From: Anisodus tanguticus
Taxonomy: Eukaryota > Streptophyta > Magnoliopsida > Solanales > Solanaceae
Direction of reading: 5' to 3'
Length of the DNA stretch: 64,000 bases
NCBI GenBank assembly: GCA_034509755.1
Contig: CM067546.1
Location: 36,106,383-36,170,382, forward strand
The translations under genes were made by a program, and so were the position numbers. Below are positions 1-12,830 of the stretch, one piece after another; within the stretch, counting starts at the first letter, position 1; each line of letters begins with the position of its first letter. Below the pieces are notes generated by a model. It was not told the DNA's origin and made no database searches. It saw only the letters and a list, made by a program, of their open reading frames with translations.

Positions 1-901
1 GCGCTGCAAAAGGGTGAGGCGAGCACTGAAGATGGATTGTTCGTGGCACATGCTCGGCAATGAGGTAGGTTACAGTTTAGTTTTTTGAGACACCGATAGA
101 AGTACATAGTAGTTATAAATGTTGTGTGGTATTGGGCGTGTTTGGAGGTCCCACCATAGCAGTTTTGATGAACGCTTGGGTGGGTACCGGTATTGAACTG
201 TGTTGTTGAGTGATTTGGGGAATTAGCCCTGCTATTTAGGCTTGTCGCCATTATGTGGGCTCGTCGCCATATTTGACATTGTCATATTTATTCGTCACAC
301 ATGCTTTGATATGATATACTGACTGTACTTGAATTTCTTGTTGTTGAACTCTGAAAGCATGTAATATTCATCTCATATACTTGGGTGCATCTCATACATT
401 CTGATTTATTTGCTTGTATTATCATTTTGCACTCATACACTCATGGTTCTGATGATATTGATATGAGAGTGGTATGAAAAATCTATGGGTCCAAGAGACT
501 GGAAAGGTAAGAATACTTATGAGATTATGGCAATATTGTGATGATGATAATATTATGGATGGCTCAGATTGCATGCCACAACAAATATGATCGAGGGAAT
601 GGGTTGCACGCTGCAACAATTATTATTCAGCCAAGGGCTAGGCTCCGATGGAAAATTCCAGAGGGATATATGGACTTCACGGGTTCCCCATGGATGGTTG
701 ATCATAATAAAAACTTGATATCATGTATACTGGAGGAAAATGTATGTGGCATATGTATTATATTTATCTCATACACTTCTTATTGCATTAATTATCTATT
801 AATTTATAATGTGGATCAGTTGATTGCCATGATTGGGGAGTGGTTCACCTACCGGTGGAAAAATGTAAGTTCTACCACGATCCCTAAAAGGAGTCGTGAC
901 A
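1..901 (+). mobile_element. 5' LTR (3' part) of a non-coding Ty3/gypsy-type element
   Basis: The window opens inside this LTR. Positions 1-240 match 5135-5400 and positions 241-830 match about 10480-11040, which are the two halves of the element's 3' LTR. The LTR ends at 901 in gtcgtgaca, just as the 3' LTR ends at 12246, and is followed at once by a primer-binding-like site. Compared with the 3' copy it lacks about 1.14 kb (the equivalent of 11041-12180). No coding function is expected; short open frames here are chance. Confidence 0.85.
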
Positions 902-3900
902 AAATTGATATCAGAACCTAAGGTTAAACACTCTTAGATACCAAAACAATGTCTAGTAGAGTTTTACGGATCGGTACGAAGACGTCCGTACTTATCTTTG
1001 AGAGGCTATGGGACATTTAGAAAACTTTGCTTTCTTCATTCCTTTCGTGCTAAGTTGAATCAAATTGGTAATTGAAACTTCTTCTTTCTATTCTATCACC
1101 GATGGTGGTAACACGCTCTTAAATTCGTGCGTGAGTAGTTAGATATGGCATTGTGCGGTAGGGTATGAGATGTGTTACCATGATATAGACGTGTGCCCCA
1201 GTTTAGTCTTTCCCTATGGTTTGAAGGTTCAGTTGATTGTGGTTATGATTGTGACTTCTCAGTTCGGTGATATCCTTGGAAAGTGGGAATGATAATTCAG
1301 AGGTGAAATGAGTGATAATGCAATGAGTGATAATGGGATGCATCAATCTCCGTTGTAGAAAGGAAAACATTGGTATCTGACGTGTTCATCAAGGTAAGGT
1401 TGCAAGATGTACAAGGGTGGATGTCGTATAAGTTATGAAAGGTTAAGTTGGCTTCGATTTGAAAACATTGTGGTAGCACAATAGAATTAGTGGTTGTGAG
1501 CTCCTTCATGGAATGGTTTTTTATTCGATATCAGGTGTCAATGTTACTTGTGATGAGTGAAGCTTAATGGAATAGACAATCGCGTTTCTGCACCTAAAGA
1601 GTGTGCTCGTAGGATCACTTGGAGTTCAGAGTTATTGATAAAAGAGATGTTGATTGGTGAGTTATTTTGTAGTTGTTTAGTATAGAATGAGTGCAAAATA
1701 TCTTATATGAGTTGGTATGTTGGACTACGTCGTAGGCTAATCGGAGCCAGTGATCGACTAATAGGAATGTCTCTTGCACTGGACAAGTGTGGAGTTCTAT
1801 TTGAAGGATTACCGGGTATTGCATCTAGTTCCTGGATAAGATTTATGGGCATGATATGTGAAGATTAATACTTGAGAAGTTCTGTAGTTACGGGTATAAT
1901 AACTTTGGAGTTGACCGAATGACGGGGAAACTGCACAGTTAGTGGATGTGTTGTGGTTCGGCAAAATAAGGTAAGGGTTAGTTCTTCGCATGCAAGCATC
2001 GTATAAGACTCTTGAATAAGGTGTTGGTCAATGGGGATAACTATGGTAACAAATTAACGAATGTTTGATCTAATTCTATTTGAGAAAAGCTTCGGGTATC
2101 GATAATCAGGTCAGTGAACGTATGAACTAATATAGAAAAATGATTATTTTGGTTAAAAGAAAATTGGCAAGGGTATTTTGACAAAACTATATGAGGATGT
2201 TAGCATGAGTGTATGTTCGATAATTGAGGATCAACTTTTGGATTATGGAATAGTTCAGTGATGGTTCGGGTTATCATTTGGGTACTAAATAATTTTGGGT
2301 CAAAGTAACCAAAGTGGTCGGAACCTTTTTAATGTACGAAAGCTTATAAAGGATGGTACATGGGATGTGTCGGATAGGGAGAAGCTTACAGTACATAGGT
2401 TCGAGTGAGGCGAGTGAAGCTCTTTATTGTGGAGTATGTGATGTCCTATTATTTACAAGATCGGTTAAGTTATGTTGCGAGGCCGATGATATTTTAGTAC
2501 GCTCTGGAGCAGATTTGAGTAATAATCGGATGTTAGTGGTGAGCATGATTGATATGAAAGGTGGTAATATAAGGATTTCGATAAATTCGTGGTTGATATA
2601 ATTTGGAATAAGCAAGGTGCCTCTTCGAGATAATAATGGATTGGATTTGAAACAATGGGACCTCTTGGGTCATAGGTGGATTATGTTGGCATTATTTCGC
2701 ATCTCTCAGACCGGGTGAAATGGTTTGGTACGCTAAGAGGACTAGGTCTATGGTAGTTGACTAAGTGTTATGACGAATGCTGGCGACTGATTGTAAATTG
2801 TATTGAAGCATTGTTGATTAATAGCATGGATGTGTATTCGGGTATTAAAGAACTTGGAAGAAATTGAGCATGTAAGGTAAATGGAAGGTAAGGTTAACAC
2901 ATCAAAATAGTAAAGTTGATAAATAGCTAGATATGACAGATAGGGGTTCGACAAGATGTCCAGAGTTGTGGGCGCATTAAGAGAGAGTAAAAGGAAGATT
3001 TGAGGTGTTTAGAGTTCATAGGGTTCTATCAGACTTGTGTATCGGGTAGAAGTTGAGGAAACTTGGAGATTATTATCAAGGGTATGGTTTATCGGTGTTA
3101 AATTAATGACTTGGATTGAATTCAACTTTTGAAGTTATGGGTCACGACACGTGATTGATTGTTCATTAGAAAAGAGATGGAAGTGGTCATCACATGATTA
3201 TGAAAAACCTACTAGCTAATTTAGAATCAGTTCGGGTGGTTATCAATGATTTAGATATTGAGCATTTTATTTCAGGTCAGAGTTGTTCATTTGAGGCCGG
3301 GTGGCTTGTGTTTCTGTTGCGTGGAAGACTTATGTTATTCTAGTAAACCACCGAAAAGGGTTTGATGGATTTTGATTTGGAATTGAGGTATGATAGTGTT
3401 ACCGATTCTCATTGAAATTGCAAGAAAGATCGATGATACTTTACGGACGACAATAGTTCAGACAGTTCTAATGGTTTGCAAGGGCACTTGGTATGTATTG
3501 AGGAGGTATAAATGGTAATGGAAAGTCTTTATAGTGATCAGTTAATTTTCTGCGGATTTGGCACAGCGGGGTAATTAGTAGGTATGCTTATAGTATGGTG
3601 ATTTGGAGATTTGAGAAAACTGGATTTATGACGTGAGTTTATGTGTTTCTAAGGAATCTTGGTACGAAGGACGGTATTGATAGTTTAGATGGAAGACTAG
3701 TAGAATCAAAATATGTTAACGGTACATGTTGGACTATGATTATGGCTACAACTAAAGGATGATGGTGATTATTGTGATAATTGTGGATTCAATCGAACGC
3801 GTAAAAAGGTACAATGGTGACCAAATTAGGGAATTTGAGCAGAGTCGGGTCTTATATTCGAGAATCAATTGTGAAAGAAATTTTGGTTATGAAATTTGGG

Positions 3901-4071
3901 GTGTTGAGGTAAATTATAGTAGTTTTGATTGATTAAGTGAGCAGGCGGTGCTATCGATTTATTTCTTTCCTGTTGGGCTTTCATGAGGTTATGATAGGAA
4001 TTCCTTGGTTACTCCTGAGCTTTTGTACTTTCTTTCCATTGAGGATGAACGTTTGTTTAATTGATATCTGA
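902..4071 (+). mobile_element. Non-coding interior of the gypsy-type element
   Basis: About 3.2 kb between the LTRs. I see no gag, protease, RT, RNase H or integrase motif in any frame, only short chance open frames. The part just after the primer site (roughly 920-1140) looks like the untranslated leader common in solanaceous gypsy elements. The interior ends near 4071 with a short run before TGTAACGACC, the start of the 3' LTR. A non-autonomous element (LARD-like) or a fully decayed pol are both possible; absence of even fragmentary pol motifs favours the first. Confidence 0.6.
905..918 (+). other. Degenerate primer-binding site (initiator tRNA-Met type)
   Basis: The sequence ttgatatcagaacc lies three bases after the LTR end. 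It resembles TGGTATCAGAGC, the site many plant LTR elements use to prime minus-strand DNA synthesis from initiator tRNA-Met. At least two bases differ from the consensus, which fits an old copy. Its position right after the LTR supports both the LTR boundary and the + orientation. Confidence 0.7.
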
Positions 4072-5405
4072 TGTAACGACCCGTCTGTTCATTTTTAGCT
4101 AAATACCCTTATTTACCTATTTTACCTTTCTTGTAGACTCTGTGTGGGTTTGTGATATGCGGGGATGGGTGACACAGATCCTGAAGTCCATTTATATGAG
4201 TTCCGAATGAAAAATCCAACATAAAAACCTTTGAGTTTGATAGTTTGACTCTAAATTGAATTTTGAGTATATGGGTTTATTTCCGGGTTTCGTCGTTTAT
4301 GACTTAGTCGAGTCATTAGTTCACTTTCCGAGGCAACCAGATGTATTTTGTGGTACTACTTGTGAAATGTGGCTATTTGGTTTATTCATGCGATTCTTTA
4401 GAAATGTATGTTGTAGCCCAGTTAAAGGGGAAATCCGAATGCGTGAGTGAGTTCGTATCACTTTTTACCTTGGGAGAGCATATATGGTTTGTGTCCGGGG
4501 GGTCTCGAAAGTGATTCAGGTGTTTGGTAGAAGTTAGAGTTGATTTCATAGTTGCTGGTGTCTGGTGTCCGCCCCAGCGGGTGGGATGTCCACATCGGCG
4601 GGTCCTCCTCTACGGAGATTGGCTCACAAAAGCGGGATTGTGTGTTTGGTAATTTCTTGCCTCGACGGAGGTGTTTCACGCAGGGGCGCATGCACCTCTG
4701 CGGGGTTAGTTCGCTTCTGCGTAGAGGTAAGGTGTTAAGTGACCTTGCCTCAGCGAGACCTTTTCGCCAGAGCGAGTCCGCGCTAACGGAGGCGATCCCG
4801 CTGGAGCAAAAATCAGATAAAAGCCCTACGTCGAAAACACTTTTCTAAAACTTCATCTCGAACCTAGAGCCAACCTTGAGGGAGATTCTGGAAGAAATTT
4901 ATTTGGGAATCATCTTGCAAGGTATAAGTTCACCCTTTATGATTATTGTCGCCCTTCAATTACTAGTTTGATCTTTATTTGGGGGAAAAGACGAGTTATA
5001 AGCTTTATGGTAGAATAAGAGGGAATGAATCATGGATATAAGTTTGAAGTCTTGATTTGGCTAAAGACTATGTCCTTGTGTGTTAGCTTATTATTAACAT
5101 ACAATATATGTGTGTTAGACTATGATAACTTAGAGGTGCTCCGAAAGGGCGAGGCCGGCACTAAAGATGGATTGTTCGTGGCTCCTGCTCAGCAATGAGT
5201 TAGGCTATGATTTAATTTTTCAAGACTCCGATAGAAGTACGTAGTAGTTATAAATGTTGTGGGGGTATTGGGCGTGTTTGGGGGTCCCATCTTAACGGTT
5301 GTGATAAACGCTTGGGTGAATACCGGTGTTGAACTATGTTGTTGGATAATTTGGAGAATCAGTCTTAAGCTAATCCCGACTACTGTTATTTGGGCTTGTC
5401 GCCAT
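4072..5405 (+). mobile_element. 3' LTR, first half, of the gypsy-type element
   Basis: Starts TGTAACGACC at 4072. Its last 270 bases repeat positions 1-240 closely (shared gatggattgttcgtgg and agttataaatgttgtg). The sequence breaks at about 5405 (cttgtcgccat), where minus-strand LINE sequence begins, and resumes near 10477. The stretch 4072-5130 has no counterpart in the window because the 5' LTR is cut by the window edge. A GC-richer block at about 4550-4810 holds short open frames that I regard as chance. Confidence 0.8.
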
Positions 5406-5634
5406 TTTTTTGTCGAACTGAGAATTTTTTATTCAACCAAGTTTCAAAATTACAAAACTGCTAACTCACTTTGGACTATTGAATTAGTTCTCATGCTTCT
5501 CTATTTCACCTATACATTTGCCTGATCTTCTACTATTTACATAAAGAAAACTGAATAAACATTACAGAGTATCAGAAAGCAATTAGAAAAAACTACTACT
5601 ACATATCCTTGCATATTGTAGTTATGTCCCTACT

Positions 5635-6069
5635 CTATGTAGGATATCCCTTCAACTGTTGTAGATGAGTACTCCATTTGACATGTTGTTGGCCTGCAGA
5701 ATGAATTTGGATGGAAATCTCTCTTAGCAAATATGCACCTTCTCGATTGCATTTCTGGAATCTACGATTGTTCCTGTCAATCCAGATGTGATATACAGAT
5801 ACAGCAAATACAAACCCCAATATTCCTTCTCTTGGCCTGTTATTTCTAAGTTGTGTCTGAAGCCATATAATCTCAGCATCCCAAGTGCCTGGTTGCGTTT
5901 GTATATTCAACCACTTCAATAAGGAGAGCCATATCTGCTTAGTATAAGTGCACTCAAAGAAGAGGTGCTCAAAAGTTTCCTCCAGCCTGGTGTTGCGTAA
6001 GACACACTCTTGGTGTACTTGTATTCCCCATTTACCCAGTATGTCAACTATTGATAGCCTCTGATGCAT
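5635..6069 (-). pseudogene. LINE ORF2 C-terminal zf-RVT-like segment
   Basis: A 144-codon open stretch on minus contains CVLRNTRLEETFEHLFFEC followed by an aromatic-rich segment ending YHIWIDRNNRRFQ. The spacing of Cys and His in the ETxEHLFxxC block is that of the zf-RVT region found at the C-terminus of plant L1 ORF2 proteins. It lies at the 3' end of the LINE, a few hundred bases before the tail, as expected. Confidence 0.8.
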
Positions 6070-6399
6070 TGCTATCTATAGGATAAATTTATGTCTAGGT
6101 AAGACACCTTTCACTAACATCAAGTTCCTCCAATCAGCTCTTGGAAACTGAGAAAGCATAACATTGTAAGCTTGCTTGATACTATGTTTTCCTTGAATGA
6201 TCATAGGTTATAGAGATTGGAGGAGACCTGACTATCCCTGGATCCACTTTCTAGATTCAAAAATCTTCCTAACTATCCATCAAGGATGCTTTGATACTGA
6301 CATAATAATGATATCTTATCTTTTGATATAGAAGGAATGGATTCACAACACCCAAAGTTTGTCTTTCTTCATTGCCAATGCCCATAATAACTTGCCTAT

Positions 6400-7600
6400 A
6401 ACGGCTCTATTCTACGTCAACAAGTCTAAAACATTTAAACCCCCGCTGATGTTGGTCTACAGATCATTTGCCAAGCTACAAGGGCCTTTTTTAGTAGTCA
6501 TTGCTTATTGTCCACAAAAAGGTCCTACAAGCAGTATTTACCATAGATATGATATTCATTGGAAGTAGAAAGATCTGAGCCCAATACGTTTGCATTTCAA
6601 ATAGCACACTTTTAACCAGCTAAAGTCTTCCAATGTAAGATAAAAACTTAGTAGACCAGTATTTAACTCTTGCAATCATCTTTTCTACCAAAGGCAAGCA
6701 CTGGTTGACCAGTAAGTTTCCTAGTAGACAATGGAACTCCCAGATATTTAAATAATAGTTCACCTGTAGCTTGAAGAATCTCCTATAATATCTGATTCTT
6801 AAACAAGCCAGTCACACCAGCTATATACAAGTTGCTCTTTTCCATATTGGCATGCAGACCTTATACTTCAGAAAAGTATTGAAATGCTTGGAATAGTAAG
6901 TGAATAGAGGTTGCATTTGCCCTATAACACATGAGCAAGTCGTCAGCAAAACAAATATGAAATAGGTCCAGCTTGGTACACCTCGGATGATACTCAAACT
7001 GAGGGTTCTGTCTCGACTGTTGGAAGGATCTATAGAGGTATTCCATGGCCAACACAAATAGATAAGGAGACATTGGGTATCCTTGTCGCAACCCTTTCTT
7101 AGCCTTGAAAGGAGGTGTTAATCCTCTATTAATTAGAAAAGAATAGGATAATGTGGTCACATATTCCATAATCAAGTCAACCATTTCACAAGGAAAAACA
7201 AATTCTAGCAGCAACATCTTCAGAAATGGCCACACCACTGAATCATAAGCTTTCCGAATATCCACTTTATTAATGCACCTAGCTGAGACCCTTTTTGTGT
7301 ATACCCTTTCACTAACTCATATGCAATCAACACATTATCTAATATATTTCTACCCTCAATGAATGCATACTGAGAGGAACTAACTAGACAATCCACAGCC
7401 TCATTAAATTTAGCAGTGTGTTTCTTGGAAATGATCTTATACATAGTTGAGCAAAACTCTATTGGTCTGTACCCTGTCACATAGGTAGGAGAAGATACCT
7501 TAGGTACAAGAGTAACAGTTGTAGTGGTTACACTTTTGAGGAGTTTTCCTGTTTCAAAGAATTGTAATACGGCTTTTGTCACTTCTTGCCCTACATTGTC
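6400..7600 (-). pseudogene. LINE ORF2 reverse transcriptase, broken
   Basis: Two overlapping minus frames carry the domain. 7582-7220 has VTGYRPIEFCSTMYKIISK (the YRPIS-type block) and YAFIEGRNILDNVLIAYEL. 7265-6861 has MDIRKAYDSVVW, GLRQGYPMSPYLFVLAMEYL and CFADDLLMCY, where FADD is the catalytic core of non-LTR RTs. The frames overlap at 7220-7265, showing a shift. The thumb region down to about 6400 is fragmentary. Confidence 0.88.
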
Positions 7601-7899
7601 CTAATGCAACTTAACAAATTCAGCTAGGAAACTATCCACCTAGGGGCATTTATCTATAGGCAAATCCTTGAAAGCTTGTATCATATCAGCTACTGCCACT
7701 GGCCTCAAAAACATCTATTGTTGTTCAATAGCGAGGGATTTGTCATATGTCACTAAGTTAATATCCAGACATGGCATTTGAGTTGCTACATGTCCAAGCA
7801 GTTTGTGAAAAAAGCTAATAAACTCTTGTTGTACCAAAGTTGGATCAGTAAGCTTGACTCTTTATTCATTGTATATAGAGGGAATTCTGTTTCTTGATG

Positions 7900-8990
7900 A
7901 GCAAAGAATTACTTTGAGTTTCTATCTCCATATTTGATCCAAATAGACCTGGACTTCTGCCTCAACACCGTCTCATTCACCTCCTCCCACTTTTCTAATT
8001 GATATACAGCTTCAATAAGTTGTTGGTTAAACAGATCATTTGCTAACCTCTTGTATAAAATCAAGATCCTGCTTAATCTGTAGAAGTTTTTTATCCACAG
8101 AGTTGTATTCTCTCTGGATATTCCTGGCATGTTGCTCTATAAGTTGTAACTTCTTACACACACTAAACATAGTAAAGTAAACCTGTTGCCCCATATCTCC
8201 TGCACCAATTATTTGAAATTGCCTTGTTGATTTACCACAGTCAGTAGCCTGAATGGTCTCCTAAGTTAGAATTGTGCTAATGTTGTTGTGATATAGATAG
8301 GGGAGTGATCTGAGCACCCTGGGTTCAAGAAATCAGCTTCAAGCCCTCCATAATGCTGAAACGAATCAACATTATCCCATGCCCAATCAATATGACTATA
8401 GTCTCTATCATCTTCATCCCTCTTATTACTCTAAGTATAATGACATTCCTTCATTGGTATTTGTCCTAGCCCAATGTCATCAACACAACTTTGGTAATCA
8501 ACAGTTTCAGCCTGACTTACTATTTCGCCGTTAGCTCGGTCTTTATGAGATAAAATTGAGTTAAAGTCTCCAAGAACTACCTAAGGTCTTGAGGTAGTAT
8601 TTGCCACCGCCCTCAGGTTCTCCCATAGCTCAATTCTCTCAACTATGGTATTGTATCCATAAACATAAGTAGCATCACACACAAAATAAGAACATTTATC
8701 TTGAATATGGCAATGAACAATATGTCCATATGTAGCTAATATAGTCACATCAACTTTAGCATGCTTCTAAAAGACCCAAATTTGACCTCTTGGAGAGTGA
8801 TCTAATTAGTTGCTACCTCCTATTCATTACCAAAGAAATTCCTTACCTTACTTTCATTATGTGACCTTACTTTTGTCTCTAAGCACCTAATCACATCAAC
8901 ATTATATTTAAGAAGGAAAGCCTTGAATCCCTTCTTTTTAGAGGGCTTATTCAACCCTCTAATATTCCATGAGCAGATGATTATTTGGGA
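7900..8990 (-). pseudogene. LINE ORF2 endonuclease domain and linker, broken
   Basis: Frame-hopping on minus gives recognisable endonuclease/exonuclease/phosphatase blocks: LGDFNSILSHKDR (about 8580-8540), IDWAWDN (about 8380) and GCSDHSPI near 8310, the last being the SDH catalytic block. Several stops lie inside. The segment 8130-7909 continues into the linker before RT (YKRLANDLFNQQLIEA). The domain nicks target DNA in active L1 elements. Confidence 0.75.
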
Positions 8991-9090
8991 TAGTGTATAT
9001 CATATATTTTAGCCCTATTATAATCCATAGCATCAGTCTGCAATGAACCAAACTGATAAGGAACCTGCAGGACTCCTTTTAAGAGATCAA

Positions 9091-10407
9091 CTAGTATTGG
9101 CTAAGCAGTCTGGGGTGTTTCTTCAGGATCATTTCTAGGCTTTCCCTTTTCCCTAGATCTGTATGTTGCATTGGAATCACAACACCCACCTCACTACTAC
9201 TTGTTTCATGGTGTCCTGCTACCCCTTTTGGCTTCCATTGAGGTTCATGTGGCCCCCTTCTAGCTGGTCTTCTTCTCTTTGCCTGTTTTAGTTGTTGAGC
9301 CTGCTTTTGTTGTGCATGTGCCTTAGCATCTTCCAACCTTGCATCACATTCCCCTTTGTAGTGACCATAATTAAGACAATCGTAGCAGAATTTTGGCCTC
9401 CATTCGTATTCAATCTCCCGTTGCATGATTGATCCATCAGCTTCCTCGATATGCAATATCTCAGGTAAGGATTGTGTGATGTCCATTTCAATAAGTATCC
9501 TCGCATATGACACCTTCCCAATTTGAGTTGTAAGTTGATCTGCACATATAGGTCTTCCTAAATAACTTTCAATTCTGCTTAAATTCTTATCAGCCCAGTA
9601 AAGAACAGATAATCAAGGAAAATGTACCCATATAGGAACAATACGAAGCAATTCAGGTTGGAAATGAAACTCGTGTTCCCAATCTCTCCATATAACTGGT
9701 CGGCTATTAAAGAAATAAGGTCCATATTCTAGTATTGACTCATTGTCCTCCTTTGTAGCGAACAAAAATATGAAATACCCATCATTGTGTAGATAAACTC
9801 TAGGTGTAGTAACAAAATTCCATAAGCTATGAACAAACTGTAGCATTTCCTTGAATGTTGGAGTACTCCCCAATACATAACCAATTATTGCATTATCTCA
9901 TTTCTTACGTTGTTCCTCAAGCTCTGTAGGGTTAATTTGCACTATTTTGGTGCCATCTTTAATTAGCGGAAGGATGTAACTCAATTGCATACATGTAGTC
10001 TGTCGATTGCCTTCGAGGTTGTCATCTACCACCTGAGTAGCAGTTGGGGTTTCAGGTACGACTTTGGCCTTGCCTTTCTCAGCAATTTTTTGCATTGCCA
10101 CTGTTTTCTTAGAGCTAGATGTTGCTTGCTCCGTCAAAGTGTTAGCAGATGTGCTAGGGTTAGATCCGGTTGAGAAATGTTTATTTTCATCCTCTATCGC
10201 CTTCGCAACCTTTGTTTCATCAAGTTCCGGCAGTGGAACCGTCGTCTCCTCACCGTTAAACTCTGGAAGCCAATGAGTGAGCTTAATCAGCCCCAAAGTA
10301 TGAGGGATACCAGAGTCAAGCGTAATAATCCCTCTATTGTCCTTTTTTGTGTTGCATTTGCCATCTATTATACCCCATTTTAACCAAGTTAAATTGAAGT
10401 ACAACAT
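9091..10407 (-). pseudogene. LINE ORF1 (nucleic-acid-binding, DUF4283 + CCHC knuckle)
   Basis: Three frame segments read consecutively on minus: 10407-9898 (N-terminal linker rich in Ser/Thr/Lys), 9873-9613 (DUF4283-like, with NSRPVIWRDWEHEF followed by a stop after IWVHFP) and 9513-9091 with CYDCLNYGHYKGEC, a CX2CX4HX4C zinc knuckle, followed by a basic Gln/Lys/Arg tail. ORF1 proteins of plant L1 elements bind their own RNA. At least two frame breaks disable it. Confidence 0.85.
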
Positions 10408-10410
10408 ATT

Positions 10411-10476
10411 GGATTCATAAATTAATTAACTAACTTAAGGTGTCACCACCTAATTAATCTAGAGGTGAACTAGGAC
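10411..10476 (+). repeat. Short patch resembling the start of an Ogre-type LTR
   Basis: Between the LINE 5' end and the resumed LTR there is tcaccacctaattaatctag followed by aggtgaactaggacac. This resembles 38245-38278 in the 3.9-kb solo LTR (gtcatctaattattctaagg, then tgaattagggcacc). It may be a remnant of a third element, or part of the LINE 5' end picked up from elsewhere. Confidence 0.4.
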
Positions 10477-12246
10477 ACTTATCACCATATTTTACATTGT
10501 CGTGCCTATTCATCACACATGCTTTGATATGATATATTGACTATACTTGGATTTCTTGTTGTTGAACTCTGAAAGCATGTGACATTCATCTCCTATACTT
10601 GGGTGCATCTCATACATTCTGATTTTTTGCCTTGAATTATCATTTACATTCATACACTTATGGTTATGATGATATTGATATGAGAGTGGTATGAAAATGT
10701 TGTGGGTCCAAGAAACCGTGAAGATAAGAACACTTATGAGATTATGACAATACTGAGATGATGATAATATTACAGATGGCTTGGGTTGCACACATCAACA
10801 GATATGATACGCGAGGGAACGGGTTGTACACATGCAACAATTATTATTCAGCCAAAAGTTGGGCTCCGATGGAAAATTCTGGAGAGGTATATGGACTTTG
10901 AGGATTCCCCATAGGTGGTTGATCATAATGAAAACTTGACAACTTATATGCTCGAGGAAAATGTATCTAGCATATACATTACATTTATCTCATTGCATTG
11001 ATTATCTGTTGATTTGTATGTGGTCGGTTGATTGTCATAATTGGGCTTATCTTTGTGAACACTTGGATAAAAGGTTGATTTTGTTGAATTGAATTGGTTA
11101 CCATTTGTGGCTTGATTTCTTATGTATGGGGTTTTGTGTGTTTATAATTGCTAAGTACTTTGATGTCAACTGCTACTGTAATAAGAAAAGTCAGTATGCC
11201 AGGACTATTGTTTAGATATAGGGAAATCATGTGCATTTGTGTGTTGTTTGATAATTGACCATGTGACTGGGTAACGAGTCTAGTAAAGAACTTGTGATAA
11301 GTGTTGTTATTGGGAAGGTAGATGTTGAAGGAACTAATGTGTGTGTCAGACTGTGACTGTATAAAGTCTTAACTAAGTGTAAGGGCAAAGGATAACAACG
11401 AACTTAACGTTGTCACGGTTAGCCTAATTATATTATTCTTGGAAAGCATTCTAAAAAGGTTGTTGTGACCTCAACGTTGATCTGCTTATTGATGTGTTAA
11501 GTTTGATAAACGGGGCTACGTATGAATAAGGTGTGGACATACAGTATTAGTCGGTGGGTATTATGATAGTAAGATCCTTGTGTACGTAAATGAGCTGATT
11601 GTCCCTAACTGCGTTTGATATCTTATGTGAATAAAGTGACTTGATAAATCAGTGAATTATTTTGTGTATAATGTGACCTGTATGGGTTATTGAACTGTCT
11701 AGTATAAGACTATCTAGTGTCAACTTGATATTTATCTCTGTTACGTGTCTTCCGTCGTTGTCGGTCTATGATGTCTACATGGGTACATTGTGTACTCATG
11801 CTACACTTGTTGCATACTTTTTGGATGCAGATACAACGCTTATTACCACTTCAGGACTTCGAGTTGAGTCTGAGTGGGGGGACTTCTAGTGTTCGGGGTG
11901 AGGATACCTCCATTCAGCATGCCTTGGATACTCTTATTTATATTTTTGTCTTTTATTAATCCGAAAGACATGTTCCAATATTCACATTATGTTATTTAGG
12001 CATTTGGCATATATTATTCCTTTGTCAGACTTACATTCGTTTAGAGCTCTTGTATTGTTGACTAGATTCGTGGGGGTTGCATTATTGGTTTCCAGACTTA
12101 TTTCGCTTTTATATAAGATATGACAGCTTTATTAAATGTTATTATTTCAGCATTTCTCCTTTATTTATGTTGTCAATTTGGGGAGTGGTTCGCCTACCGA
12201 TGAAAAAATGTAGGTGCCACCATGATCCCTAAAAAAGGTCGTGACA
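10477..12246 (+). mobile_element. 3' LTR, second half, of the gypsy-type element
   Basis: 10483-11040 matches 245-830 of the 5' LTR (for example ttgttgttgaactctgaaag in both). 11041-12180 has no counterpart in the 5' LTR; then 12180-12246 matches 835-901, ending ggtcgtgaca. The extra 1.14 kb looks like ordinary LTR sequence, so a deletion in the 5' copy is more likely than an insertion here. The five bases after the end are attac; the matching left flank is outside the window. Confidence 0.85.
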
Positions 12247-12289
12247 ATTACTCCATAAATTCTTCCTTCTGGTTTCGATTTCTCAGGAG

Positions 12290-12830
12290 ACCTTCGTGTT
12301 CAAGGGAACCTCGAACATGTTGAAGAAATTGGATCCATGATAAATGCCAAAATCCTCCCCGAAGTTATGAAAGATTGTAACTTCACCTCTAACACAGTCA
12401 TTAGAACAATTGAGCCAGTCAACCGAGTACACCACCATGTTGAAGGATTTTTCATGGTTTACACATACATTTTACTATTGGTTTCAAACTTCATATTCCA
12501 AAAATCATCGAAGACATTTGTCGTCGATATAGAGCCTTCTTGGGCCAAGTTGCTCCGTAAATTTAGATATTGGTATACTGCATGTAGATGCTGGCTGATA
12601 ATGCCAACGCTACATTCATTATTGATCACCTTTTCCTTCTTTACTACCCTCGGATTTTAGGGGTGAAATTATTCATTTGTACCCCCGTGGAATACGTAGC
12701 CTCATCAATGCTGAAGATGATTTTGACCGAGGTTGGTTAACTCGGTTTATATCGATTAAGACCGACAAAATCCATCAACCTTCTTCGTATCCTTTCTCTG
12801 AAGAGTGGAACCCCTCCCGTGAGTATCTTT
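12290..12830 (+). pseudogene. Decayed TE-like ORF, N-terminal part
   Basis: Consecutive + frames give an amphipathic stretch (EVMKDCNFTSNTVIRTIEPV) and then, after a stop, a block reading HLYPRGIRSLINAEDDFDRG and WLTRFISIKTDK ending PFSEEWNPS. The pattern of a DRGW..RF..I.T block followed by PF.EEWN is one I associate with ORFs of uncertain function carried by large solanaceous retroelements (gag-like or accessory ORFs). I cannot name the family with confidence. Stops and shifts make it non-functional. Confidence 0.45.

Larger units (their letters stand above)
5406..10410 (-). mobile_element. Decayed L1-type LINE retrotransposon inserted in an LTR
   Basis: Reading the minus strand in order gives an ORF1 with a DUF4283-like region and a CCHC zinc knuckle, an apurinic-type endonuclease, a reverse transcriptase with a FADD core and a C-terminal zf-RVT-like motif. 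This is the standard layout of plant L1 LINEs. A short T run at 5404-5411 on + is the remnant poly(A) end. Many in-frame stops and shifts show it is dead. It splits an LTR whose halves rejoin when it is removed. Confidence 0.9.

Noticed and set aside
4552..4848. 98-codon + frame in a GC-richer block
   Set aside because: It lies inside the gypsy-type 3' LTR, overlaps a similar-sized frame on the opposite strand and shows no domain.
5259..5525. 88-codon + frame across the LTR/LINE junction
   Set aside because: It spans an insertion boundary, so it cannot be an ancestral gene; no domain.
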